A stretch of DNA of 64,000 nt from Progne subis subis (lineage: Eukaryota > Chordata > Aves > Passeriformes > Hirundinidae). The position numbers and the translations under genes are program-made. The stretch is taken from NCBI GenBank assembly GCA_022316685.1, contig JAKJHU010000023.1, positions 4,296,692 to 4,360,691 of the forward strand. The letters are read 5' to 3'. Shown in pieces: positions 35,335 through 46,521 of the stretch (position 1 is the stretch's first letter; each line of letters begins with the position of its first letter). The notes beneath the pieces are model-generated. The model was not told the origin of the DNA and made no database searches. It saw only the letters and a list, made by a program, of their open reading frames with translations.

Positions 35335-35550
35335 GAACTGGACAAAACCTTGCGAAATTATGCTTACCAAAATCCCCAAATCAGGGAACAAAATCAAACA
35401 AAAAGACAGGAGAATAAATTGGTAAAATGAAATGCCAAAAAAAAAAAAAACAACAAAAAAACAACTCTGCACCAAAGGGAAAAAAATAAAATGGCATGTG
35501 AGGACATGAAGGGCAGGGAAATGGACCAAAGCTTGCCAAATTGATCCTCA
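35335..35550 (-). repeat. Right arm of the ~215 bp inverted repeat
   Basis: Reverse-complement partner of 34374-34590, with the same order of sub-blocks; the inner part is interrupted by an A14 run at 35437-35450. Between the arms lie about 745 bp that hold the telomere-like array, so the whole 34374-35550 segment has foldback geometry. Confidence 0.72.
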
Positions 35551-35555
35551 TTGTA

Positions 35556-38226
35556 ATTGCAACATTTTATTTACTTCCATGAAGGGCCAGAGACCAAGGC
35601 CTGAAGCATGTCCTAAAGCAAGTTTCCATGAAGAGTATCTGTGCAGCCAGGGCTTAAACTTCTGAGACTATTTCTAGGGTGGGAAAAAACCAAAAAAACA
35701 AAAGCACCTGCAAGAAAATCTGCAGAGTGGAGCGAGGAAAGGTGAAGAAAAGCCGTGAGAGTGGCAGACAGAAGCCTGACTATCGAAAATAAGGCCATTC
35801 TCAAGACAGGGTTTCAACAGGAAAAGTACTACCAGAAAATATTTATAGCACTAAGGAAGTAAAACAGGGATCTGGAAGACTGCAGCTCAGCAACACTGAG
35901 GATGTGTTGATGCTGACCCATCCCTACCTGAGTAACAACTTCCTAGGGAGTAAACACATTTTGTGTGTTGTAATGGACTTAGAGAAACGTGTTAGTATTT
36001 ATTGCAGTTGTTCATTCTTGCTTAATGTTTACTGCCTCTATTATACAATAATTACTTCCTACTTTTAACTAGGTGGCTCCTGCTTTCAAACTGTCTGCAA
36101 GCAGTACAAGCTGTCTGAATAAACTACCCCAAACAAGAAGGGAGAGAAAAAAAACTGCCTTCTTATCTGTTCTACAGAGGTGGGAGGATACCATGCTGTT
36201 ATTATTGTCATTTGTCTGTTATCTCCTGCTGATGTCCTGCTAGTAAATCGTTCCCATTACAGAACAGCTGCAGTGCTGCACTGGGGATGGAAATCATAGG
36301 AAATCAAAGGCCAAGAAGAATTGTTTAATTTCCCTTTCTCCTATGCACTCCTCCCTGCAGATCCGTGTGTAGGGAAGATTTTGGCACAGAACTGGAAAGA
36401 GGTCAGGGTCACCATGGAGTGCAACACCTATGGAGTCCTACTGATGACTAGAAAATTAAATACCACTGATGATCAGTGAAACATCTGGTAGTTTGTTAGA
36501 AAAACGTCAGGAAGCCATTTATCCCATGTGTTGCACAGGACTGATTTTTGCTGTCCTCTTAGATGAGGATTATCATTTATTGTGAGTTAAGTCATCAATC
36601 AGATGAAGGGCCACTGCCCTGACTGAGCCTTCTACATGCTAATAATGTGCAAAAGATAGAGGAGTTGTTTGATGTTTGTCTCTGCCTTGCAAGATTTTTT
36701 GTGAACACCGTGGATACAAGCATCATTCAGGTCACCAGGACTCACTAAATTAAATTGTTTGACATTGGGACTCCACTTATTTTAATGAGTATTGTACAAA
36801 TGGTTCAGAGGCAGAGCATATCCTTGTATATTCAAAACAACAGATTTAAGTGGGTTTTTATTTTGAAGGGAAAGCTGTTGAGGCAGAGTGTATCTCCCAG
36901 ATCTCTCTTGAGAATTACAAAGTAAAAAACATCAATCCATAGATCAGATAATTTCAAAACTTCTTTTAAAATTTTAAGGACATGGTTCTGATTTTTTTTT
37001 TTCCTGCCATTTAATGGCTGGAAATATTCATTGGCACGTATCATTTTAATTGCTGTAACATTTTTTGAAAAATGTTTGTCTTCTCTCTGTTTTGTCTCTA
37101 ATACCACCTGAATCCAACTGACAAAAACACTGTTATTATGGCCTTTATAAATTGTTTCAATATTTCAAAATAAAATAAGAAATCACCAATATTTCCAGAA
37201 GAGAAAAAATTTCTTGTATAGTCATCTAATGGTAAAGTCAATACCAGTATGAAATAGAAAAAAAAAAATTATATACGTGAATCAAAATGAGAAATAAAAA
37301 ATTACTTCCTACACACCTTTCTTTCTTTCAGCGACATAAACACTCCATTTATGTAGTACATTACACAGAATGTGCATAGCAAGGTATCAAATATAAATAT
37401 TTGTCAATAACAGGAAAATTAAAATTGGTTTGAAAACAGAATTTAAGGATGTTTAAAGTATTTACCACTTCAATATCCCACTCCTAATGTAATTGAAAAC
37501 TAGAATAGTACAGCAAATTTTAAATGGCTATTTCAGGCAAAATAACTAGTATTTAAGCAATTTCTTAAAAACTTTAAAAAAAAAAAAGTTTTTCCCAAGA
37601 TACTAATGGCTGTTTTAAAAAAAAAAAAAAATCTGAATGGGCATATGGATTAAAAATTTAAAATGTTTTGAGGGGAGTAATATATTTATAACCCTAAAGG
37701 AATTAGCTTATATTGATTGTGGAATTGATTTGTATCCAAACAGGTGAAATCACTAATTATTTCACACCAAGTTCAGAATATTTTTTAGTAATTATAAAAC
37801 ATGACTGATAGCTTGACATTTAAGTTGAAGTTTTTAGTTAAATATTTTGAACTACCTCTAATGAAATAAAAAAATACATAGAGTGGAATAAAAATTTTGA
37901 TTTTAACATCAGAAAAAACAATTCCCAGGCTCAATATCCAACAGAACATTCAAAAGATGAAGTTGATATATTAGATCTAATGTGAAACACACAGTTGGGA
38001 AACACAAGCAGCATTACTGAGAACTTAATATTTCATGTGAAATGTTAATTGCAATAAAGTCTAGTTCTATAAAAATGCATGAGAATAAGAGTACATGCAA
38101 GTACACGTAAGAGTGTTTTTTCCTTCTAAATGTGTAACAGAAGGGTGTTTGTGTGGGGTTTGGGTTTTTTCTGTAGTAGATAGTGCAACATATCTTTATG
38201 GGAGGAGAAAGGATTTAACAGAAAAA
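35556..38226. other. AT-rich unique DNA, nothing recognised
   Basis: Short A and T runs (36990-37002, 37258-37268, 37617-37631) and no recognisable element. No coding signal. Confidence 0.55.
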
Positions 38227-38830
38227 TCATCATAGAGTCATAGAATCATATCCTGAGTTGGAAGGGACACACAAGGATCACCAAGTCCAGACTTAGACCT
38301 GCACAGAACATCCCCAGGAGTCACACCATGCATCTGAGAGCATTGTCTGAACACTTCTTGAACTCTGCCAGGCTTAGTTACTGTAAGCACTTCCCCAGGG
38401 AGCCTGTCCCAGTGCCCAAACACCCTCTGGGTGAAGAACCTGGTCATAGGCCCAGCATCTGCAAAAATATTATCTTGGGGGACTTTACTTACTGATTCCC
38501 TAAGCAGCAAATTTCTTGAAGAAGAAACTTGAAATTTCTTTTCCTCTTGTCCAGAGCTGAGGTTTTACTTCACTTTTCCTCCTGTAAACTGATATTTTAA
38601 GCTTGGTCACTTCACCAGGAGGTCCACCAAACTCCACTTCGCTGACAAGTTCCTCACTATTGACAAAATGATCAAGGAGGGCATCCTTCTGGATCAGCTC
38701 TCTTAGTACCCCTTCCATCAAGCTGTCACTTAACTTTTTAGGATTCTGCTGGCCTGGGTTGTGCCAGCTGTGAGATCCTCCCAGTCAACTTTATCAAGCT
38801 GAGGTCCTCTGTAAGAACAGGGACAGTTGA
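38227..38830 (-). mobile_element. CR1 with internal deletion of the reverse transcriptase
   Basis: The left part (38227-38450) is a CR1 3' end: tail repeats TCATAGAGTCATAGAATCAT, 3' UTR, and the last ORF2 residues FFTQRVFGHWDRLPGEV on the minus strand. The right part (38450-38830) is the end of the endonuclease and the start of the linker: on the minus strand it encodes LLDHFVNSEELVSEVEFGG and LLRESVSKVP, the usual sequence before the RT. The two meet at about 38445-38455 with the whole RT absent, over 1 kb in an intact CR1. One frameshift near 38505 separates the two endonuclease-side frames. It is either a deletion after insertion or a shortened, non-autonomous CR1 derivative. Confidence 0.8.
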
Positions 38831-41415
38831 ACTGGAAATCTCCCTTGATTCCTCAAAGTCTGAACTAACTAGAAATTATTTATTTTAAAGTACATTATTT
38901 GTTCACACCAATCAACACCTCTGAATAGGTACTTCTTTTCTTTATGAGCCTAGAAGAATATGTAATTTAATTTAATGGAAAAAATTCTAGGAAAAAATAT
39001 AGCAATTTATACAGAAACTCTATAGCTATATAGTATATATAGCATTTTTATTAAACTAGTCCAACCTGTTTAATAAAACTTATTGATGTATATTTGTAAA
39101 TTTGTTACATCTGATAATAATAGCTAGTAAGGGCACAATTTAAAATATGTGGTATTTCAGAATTAAGTGCTTTTCTAAGTCTGCAAATTATACAAAGGCA
39201 AAATTACAAACACTTTGGCAATAAGGCCTTATACATGTTCATGAGGAAGAAAATAGAAGTGTCTTTTATGTTAAGTAATCTACAGCTTGGAAAAACCTGA
39301 CTTGATAAGTGAAGAGTTAGAACAACCAAAATGAAAAGCAGCTGTATCTGACCCTCCTTTCTTCATACCTGGTAGGCTTCCAGATGATACTTCATCCTTT
39401 GCTCCAGATCCAGAATTCAGAGGTCATCTTGAGAAGGTTCATTAAGAGTGAGGAGGAACTCTTCTATACAGGAGAGTTCTCCGTCAGACGGATGATGCCT
39501 AGGGATATTTACTTGTGTGACTTGTCAGAACACTCACCTGCTGGCTCTAAATTTGACCTAAGCAGGAAATAGCAAAGACAATAATGGACAGAAAGTTAAG
39601 AGATTTAGGAAACCTTCAGTTAACAAAGGGTGGCACCCTGCTTAGTTTCTACATCTAAGAAACTGGTAAGCATGGATTTGTGGCTAAAGCCCATTGAAAT
39701 CCTTCTTGAAAGACTTTTTCTGTATTATTTTTATTTTCATTGAGAGCTTTTTCTACTCTTTTATGAAGTTATTTCTTCTTTGAAATAATTTTAAAGTTTT
39801 ATGCTTCACTAGCTGACTCTTATACACACACATTTGTTAGGTTTGTTCTGGGAAAAGAACAAACAGAAGTATCAGCCCTAAGGATAATTTGCTGAAATAA
39901 CTCCAATGTTATGGAAAAATCAAATCAGGCCATTGCATTTCAGATGACTGCCAATGACCCATGACAGTGAATGTTTGATCATAACCTCACACACAAAGGA
40001 GTTCTCTTACTTGGGAACACCAAATTACTAAATACTCATCTATTTCAATGGGGGTGTTGCTGATGCTTCTTCATTCTGTATTTCTGATCTGAATAGTCTT
40101 AATCTCCTAGACTGCCTTCTAATAAAGATTCTAGATTACCAAATTTGTTGGAGGGATAATTATTCCTTACTCATGTAAGAACCCTAACAGATGTCATTTC
40201 CTTTATGCTTTAGGAACACTTTGACAAGATCATCAAACCGATAATGTTTAATGAAATTTAATTTTCCTAAAGAACTTTGAAAAGATTTAGTAGAATTTCA
40301 TTTTTGGTAATTATTTTATAATGAGGCAAACAATATACAAACTGTGTTTTACCATTTTAAAATATCTATTGTGTATTTTAGAATATGTGTTTGTTTAAAT
40401 GAACAATATCTCGGTTATAATGGTTATAACAGTTATAATAGTTTTAGCTGTTAACTTAAAATTTAACTTGTGGTTAATTAGTATTGTTTTGATCTGATGT
40501 CCTGTGGAGAACAGTTGTAGATTTTTTTGTCTACAAGATTCAGAAATGAAATATTAAAGACTTTATTTTGCCTTTGATGAAAAAAAGCACTACAATTTGA
40601 AAGCAAATTGTTCTCATTATTTAAGTCCAATGTGCATTTATGCTTTATTATGTAATCCATTTCTTTCAGTCAACTCACTTATTTAATCCATCTGCTCTCT
40701 TTCTGAGGAGCTATGCTAGTCGAATAATTATAGAGAAAGGGAGCTCAGACAAACAATCTCTGAGAAAATCTTAGATTTAGAGGTGATAAAACATAATGCT
40801 CTTTCATCAGAATGTATATCAGGTTTCTAGTGGGGAATGGAAATACCTCTATGAGTTAAAAAATAAAGAGATATTTTATTTTTAGTTTGTTCTTACCGTT
40901 TCTCTAGAAATTAAATTGTGAAGGAGATACTGTTTCTACAGAAGTGTCTTAAAGGATTTTAGGATAATTTGCAGAAAATATAAATGAAAAAATTTGCTTC
41001 CTTTTTTTTATAATTTTGCAACAACTTTACTTATATAAGAACAGGCTTTGACCAGCTTGAGGTGTCTGAATTGTACAGGGCCTACATCTTTAGAAAGAGC
41101 AGGCTCTAGATCTTGTTCTTGTTGAATTTTTAAAGGCTCTGTCCAGTTAAGTGTACTGGCTGTGTGGGAGCTGGAATCTTCAAATATATGAACGAGCAGA
41201 GTGTGTCTATATTTTTCCAAAAGGACAGAACTTAAGACTTTGAGGACAAAGGCATGTTGGAGAGAACTGAGCAGGGAAGAAAAATAGTGATTTATGCTTT
41301 CATTGTTATATAAGGAGTCTGAACCACAGAAGATAGAAACTAATTAGAAAGAGGGAAGATCATTATGTTGTAGTAGGTGCCTTGAATATTGATCTAAAGA
41401 GGACGAGAAATCAGG
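38831..41415. other. AT-rich unique DNA, nothing recognised
   Basis: Open frames at 39384-39572 (plus) and 41008-41220 (minus) look mildly protein-like but are short, isolated and match nothing I know. The second lies 200 bp left of an LTR; I see no retroviral motif in it. Confidence 0.5.
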
Positions 41416-42127
41416 TGTCTGCTTGAAAGACAGGTATCTCCTAGGGAGGGGCAGGATTCAAATCTCCTCCCTCCAAGTTATTATAATTTAGAAGATTAAA
41501 GAGGCTTTTCAGGCAGAGGTATCGGGGAAGGAATAACAGTCCTTTACTAGTAAGTACAACAAGGCAAACAAACAACAACTACAGCATTAATAATAAACAG
41601 AACCAGGAACCTGGAGGGGCTTTGTTTCACAAAGCCTGGGGCAGTCTGATCCCTTGGGACCCCGAGAGCACCAGGCTGGAACAGTGGAAGGTCCCGGGCT
41701 GGTGGCTGGGACAGCAGGATGCCCCGGCAGGCAAACGGGGAACGTCCCAGCAAAGTGAGCAGTGCTGGAGGAGCCGTGACGGCCGGACAGGGCTGGCCCA
41801 GCTCCTGCAGGGCAGGTGAAGGGGCTCAGAATTCCTGGGCACACGAGCAGATGATGGTAGAATTCCCAGGACCGGACTTTGTGTTGACAGTGGACTCCTC
41901 CCACAGCAAGCAGCAGCCTGGCCGTCCTCTGCGATGCCCAGAGCAAGAAGAACACCCAGCTCCCCCAGCCCTGTCCTTTTCCTACCCCTAAACTCGGTGT
42001 GATCTTCCCCATCCTGGCCACGTCTTTTGTGTTGGTCAAGCACCATCTAAGCACCAGCACTTTGTCTCTTAGCAACTTATGGGAAAAATTCTATAGGAAA
42101 AAAAAGTAACAAACCTAACTCCGAACA
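41416..42127. mobile_element. GC-rich solo LTR with near-perfect 5 bp target duplication
   Basis: The element opens TGTCTGCTTGAAAGACAGGT at 41416 and closes CTCCGAACA at 42127, giving TGT/ACA ends. Flanks are TCAGG (41411-41415) and GCAGG (42128-42132), four of five bases alike. The left 180 bp (CCTCCCTCCAAGTTATTATA, then GGAATAACAGTCCTTTACTA) and the GC-rich body (41600-41990, then CTTAGCAACTTATGGG) match an LTR I have seen in passerines. Orientation is not settled: AATAAA at 41588-41593 on the plus strand would leave an unusually long U5. Overlapping open frames up to 162 codons in the GC-rich body look like artefacts. Confidence 0.68.
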
Positions 42128-42328
42128 GCAGGCTAGAGAAACAAAAGTCTTCAGAAACATGGGTAGGGGAAACCTACATGTAGCAGTGTGGTAAAGCTGT
42201 ATTAGGGAGCCTTACCCAGGCTGTGTTTTCCAGACATTATAGAGAAAATAAGTGTTGTTTCAAATACTGATGAATTCTCCAATGCAACTCTTTCCAGTAG
42301 CAGACAGTTTAAAAATTAAACCCATGGT

Positions 42329-42362
42329 ATAAATAAATAAATAAAATAAAATAAAATAAAAA
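42329..42362. repeat. (AAAT)n/(AAAAT)n microsatellite
   Basis: Three AAAT units pass into four AAAAT units, the same tetramer-to-pentamer change seen at 4.9 kb. Confidence 0.93.
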
Positions 42363-43064
42363 TGTTTCTAGTACAGAAAGACAGAATTTGAATGGAATTA
42401 AACTGTTTATAAGATGATTGTTTGATCCTAATATTAAAAAATAGACAAATAAACACATTAAAAATCAAAGTAATTTTATTTTCACAGAAAATACGAGGGA
42501 AGTGAAAATATAACCGTATAACATAGTAAACGCAATTCTTTTCTCACATCATCACTGCATTAAGATATTCCAAAGCAAATAGTTTTCTCTCTGGGAATCC
42601 TTATGCAAGCTGTATAACTTTATTCTGTTTGCAGTCAACAATTAGTGAGAAGATTATAACCAGAACTTGAAGAGCACTGAAAGCCACAAGTGAGCTAATT
42701 AGTAAAATGACAGTGAATTACAATATCTTTTTAATGAAGGCCTCTTTGCCATATATCACATATCTCTCACTTTAGTGTAAATTGAGGAAATCAGAGCAAT
42801 CAGGATGAAGCTTTGGCTCTGAACTATTTCTTGTGATGAATGTCAGCTCTAGTAATCACCTACTGTTTCTCTTCTCCCTGAAGCTTCTGAATACTCTTCC
42901 TCCTCACCCCCTTTTTTTGTTCTCCCTTGGTTCAAGATGTTGCTGTAGCACAGCAGGCCGGTATGAAGGTGGGCTGTAAGTGGAGAGGCAACCTGCCCAG
43001 TCCCTTCCACCCTCTCTATGCATCCACATAGACAGGCTTTTCTCACACCCAGTACCTGTGTCAT

Positions 43065-43081
43065 TGCCTGCCTGGCAGGCA
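43065..43081. repeat. 8 bp inverted repeat, 1 nt centre
   Basis: TGCCTGCC, T, GGCAGGCA. With a one-base centre it is effectively a palindromic dyad rather than an RNA hairpin. Function unknown. Confidence 0.55.
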
Positions 43082-46000
43082 GAGACATCTGTGTGAATAC
43101 AGGTGGGTTGCCTTTGTCGATATCACAATTTCTTTCTCAGGACTATTTCCTTGTCAGGTTGCTTTCTCAGCTGATGGCAATGTTCTCAGTGTTTTCCCTT
43201 CTGTTGTCTTGTTTCTGTGTTTGCTTTCTGAGAGCAAATTTATGTTTAATGAATGTGACACCCGTGTGTCACATTTGTGGATCATAAGTGGTTTTTTTGG
43301 TACAGCTGCTCTTTATGTGCCTCAAGATCATGGTGGGAAGCAGCATAAGACTAGCTGTTGTTACAGTCATTATAATTATTAAGAGTTTATTTTGCAGTTC
43401 CTTGTTTTAAGAAAACCAACCAGACAAACGACAACATAAAATAAAATCATGCACAGAAAAAAAATTTGATATATTTAAAATTAACCATTTTAGATTGTTT
43501 CATAAGTTCAAACATGCTGTGTATCTTGAAGGGATAAAAAAAATATTACATATGCAGCTTAATTGCTGCATAGTGTACCAATACTATTTCTGCCACTGCT
43601 CATATCAAGTGAATCACAGGAACTCCATTCAATGTATTTTTCCACTCACAGATCTGTTTTAGCAACATTACTGAGCTGAAATCTGGGAAGAGGAGAAAAC
43701 AGAGCATTGTACACCCAGAAGCCTTGATGAAGGGACATTTGGTTTCTTGTGAAGGCCAAAATATACCCTGGGTTTGCATTGTTGTACTTCTGTCCTAAAT
43801 AACCTCCAAAGGATAGTGTGTTCTGTCCTCCTTTTCCATAGTGCTCTTGCCTTTCTTCCCCACCTTCACCCACCTCACCTTTATGTATGCTTTTGAAAGG
43901 TTTGAGTAAGTAAGGTGTAATAAGTTTTTTACATGATATTGATGGCCAGAAATCTCTTGTGAGATGAACTCCTTAGCAGAAATTCCAATTAATTCACAGG
44001 AGATTTGACCCACCTGACATTAGCAATTCTTTTTTATTTGGGAGCAGATTGAAGCACTAAAATTAATCTCAGAAACAGGTTGGTTTCTTTTATTTTTCTT
44101 TCTTCTTAGAACTACTTTCTGAGTACTTTTATGTCAATACAAGAAAAAAATATTCTAGTCCAACTTGTATTTAAAATGTCTATTTTTGTTGTCATTCTAG
44201 ACTTTCTCATAGTATCATTAATAATGTTTCAGTGATTAAAAAGAATAATGACAAATTATAAAGAGTAGAAAATCATATTTTTAGCTGAAAATCTCTGTGC
44301 TGAAATTATTTTCTGAAAGTGCAAGTTATCAAGTTTTTTTTAAAGATGTGTTAGGTCCCAATAGCTAAAAAAATAACATTGAGATACTGTTGCAATTCAT
44401 TGTTGAGTTAGCAATTTTAGTTCTGTAAAGATAAAGGAAACATGATTTGGTTAGACTTATGTTGTGTATTCAAAAACTAAACTAGTTTGTTTTCCAGTAC
44501 TATCCATCTTAAAAACTTAAAAGTATCCATCTTAAGCATAAATCTTTAATTTGACGGGTTACTTAGATTTGACCAAGTACATAAAGGAGAGCTGAAAAAT
44601 TATGAGAGATATTTACTTCATATCAAGAAGCAACCAGGTAACTGAACTTTGGCTAAATGCAGTATTTTCATGCTTTTACTCTGATCACTGTAGATATGTA
44701 GTACTGGCTTCATTTATAAATAACAAGTCATGGTCTGAAAAAGGAGATGTATCCCATGTGAATTACCTCCATATGGGCCTGTGCAAAATGGGCAGATGCC
44801 AATGGCATTGGATTTTCAGATTCTTTTTAATAGGATTTTCAAAATATCTGGCAGTTTTATAAAGGGTGGGAGGAGTTAAGGAAAATCTTGTCCTTAATTA
44901 TTTTTTAACGTATTATTCAACTTAACGCAAGGTCAAACCCAACACAGGCTAACAAAAGCACTGTGCTCTCCAAAGCACCTCTCCTTTGAAAAGTGTAAGG
45001 AATAGGAGTTCTTATTGGAAAATATTGCTTTCTCGGCAGTATAGTCCAGGAAGTTTAAGACCTGACTTTTATAAAAATATTGTTTCCTCCAAAAATCCTT
45101 TAGAAATCCAGTCTACAAAGACTCTTTTGCGGGAGTGATGAAACAGCCTAAATTCACATGTCTGAAATTCTTTATCTAAACACTTGGATGATATGCCTTT
45201 CCCAAGAAAATGGATTTCAGCTGTCCACTTGAGACCAAACAGTGTGATGCTTGCTGCCTCTGGGTCCTTGCTGCATAGCTCCAAAGGAAAAATTATGCCA
45301 AGCCTCAAGAAAGAATCATCAGCAGTCTGTACCCAGAGAGATCTGTGTATTTTGCTAGATCACCACATGGAGTGTTATTTTTTTTAATTCGTCCTAAGAA
45401 TTTTCCTCTTCTCCTTTGTCATGTTTACCTAATGATCAGTCCAGTATGAATTTATAACTTGTAGTACAAAATTGTATCAAAATATCTTGTTAACTCATAT
45501 TTTATGTATGTCTTTAGTATGCAAATATATGCATTATTAGTGCACCTATTAAAAAAGCATCCCCAAACCACTTTACCTCCCTGGATTTTATATCTGTGTA
45601 CAATTTGTAGTTTGTTCCTTACTCTTTGACTCTCTATCTCCCACAAAATTGTCTGTGTTGACATAAACATTTACTTGTGTTAGTGTTCTGATAGAGCAGA
45701 ATATCTGCAATCTCTCTGTCTTTTTTTTTTTCTTTATTACATATTTCCTAACAGGGTGATTTTTGTTATGGAAAAAAAAAAAAAAAAAAAGTTGCAAATA
45801 GGGAAAGAAGAAGAGATATTATTTTATAATATTTTAGTAGTACATCAGGTTTTCTGATAGTGATTGATGCCAAATACATTTAGGGCAAAATAAATTTCTT
45901 TTAATTCAACTCCTTTGTGGCCTCAAAGTATGAAATATACTACTGCAGATTAGTTTCCCTTGCTTTCTATTCATTGCTTTTCTGTTAGTGGGTAGTGCAT

Positions 46001-46472
46001 GTGGATTTACATCATGGAAAGAAAGAACAACCAACACCTGAAGAAAATCCAACACCAAACATAACATGGCATTATAAAGCCCTTCAAATATATTACAAAA
46101 TATTTGTAACCAATATAGATTCCCGCCTCCTCTCCCTGACAGCTGGACTTTTGCTTGAGGCTGTGCCAGGCAGAGCATAGGCTCTCTGGTCCGAGGGTAA
46201 AAGTTAACATTTTCTCAATACTTAGGTGGCTGACCAGCTGAGAATACTGAAAACTACCGGTGCTTAAGGCACAGTCCGTATTAGGATGCCTGTGCCTGAC
46301 ATGGATTAACTGTCGCATCTTTCTTATGCCAGCGTTAAGAAGAGAAACACAGCATTTAGGGATGAGCAGGAAATGAGTAAGAGAAAAAAGGAAAAAAAAT
46401 CCTATTTTTCTAGAAGTCAATGGAGTTCAATACAATCCAGAAACATTTATTTAAAACTGAAAAGTGTGTTAC

Positions 46473-46473
<1 letters not shown>

Positions 46474-46516
<43 letters not shown>
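46474..46516. repeat. A43 homopolymer
   Basis: Forty-three uninterrupted A. No AATAAA within ~35 bp upstream on the plus strand, so a retrocopy tail is not supported by the sequence. Confidence 0.95.

Positions 46517-46521
<5 letters not shown>

Larger units (their letters stand above)
42128..46473. other. AT-rich unique DNA, nothing recognised
   Basis: Contains an AAAT/AAAAT repeat, a hairpin at 43065-43081 and A19 at 45772-45790. The patch at 42840-43290 is GC-richer and T/C-rich; unidentified. Confidence 0.5.

Noticed and set aside
41587..42075. 162- and 139-codon minus-strand frames
   Set aside because: They overlap each other and plus-strand frames in the GC-rich body of the 41.4 kb LTR. 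No domain, and composition explains the open frames.
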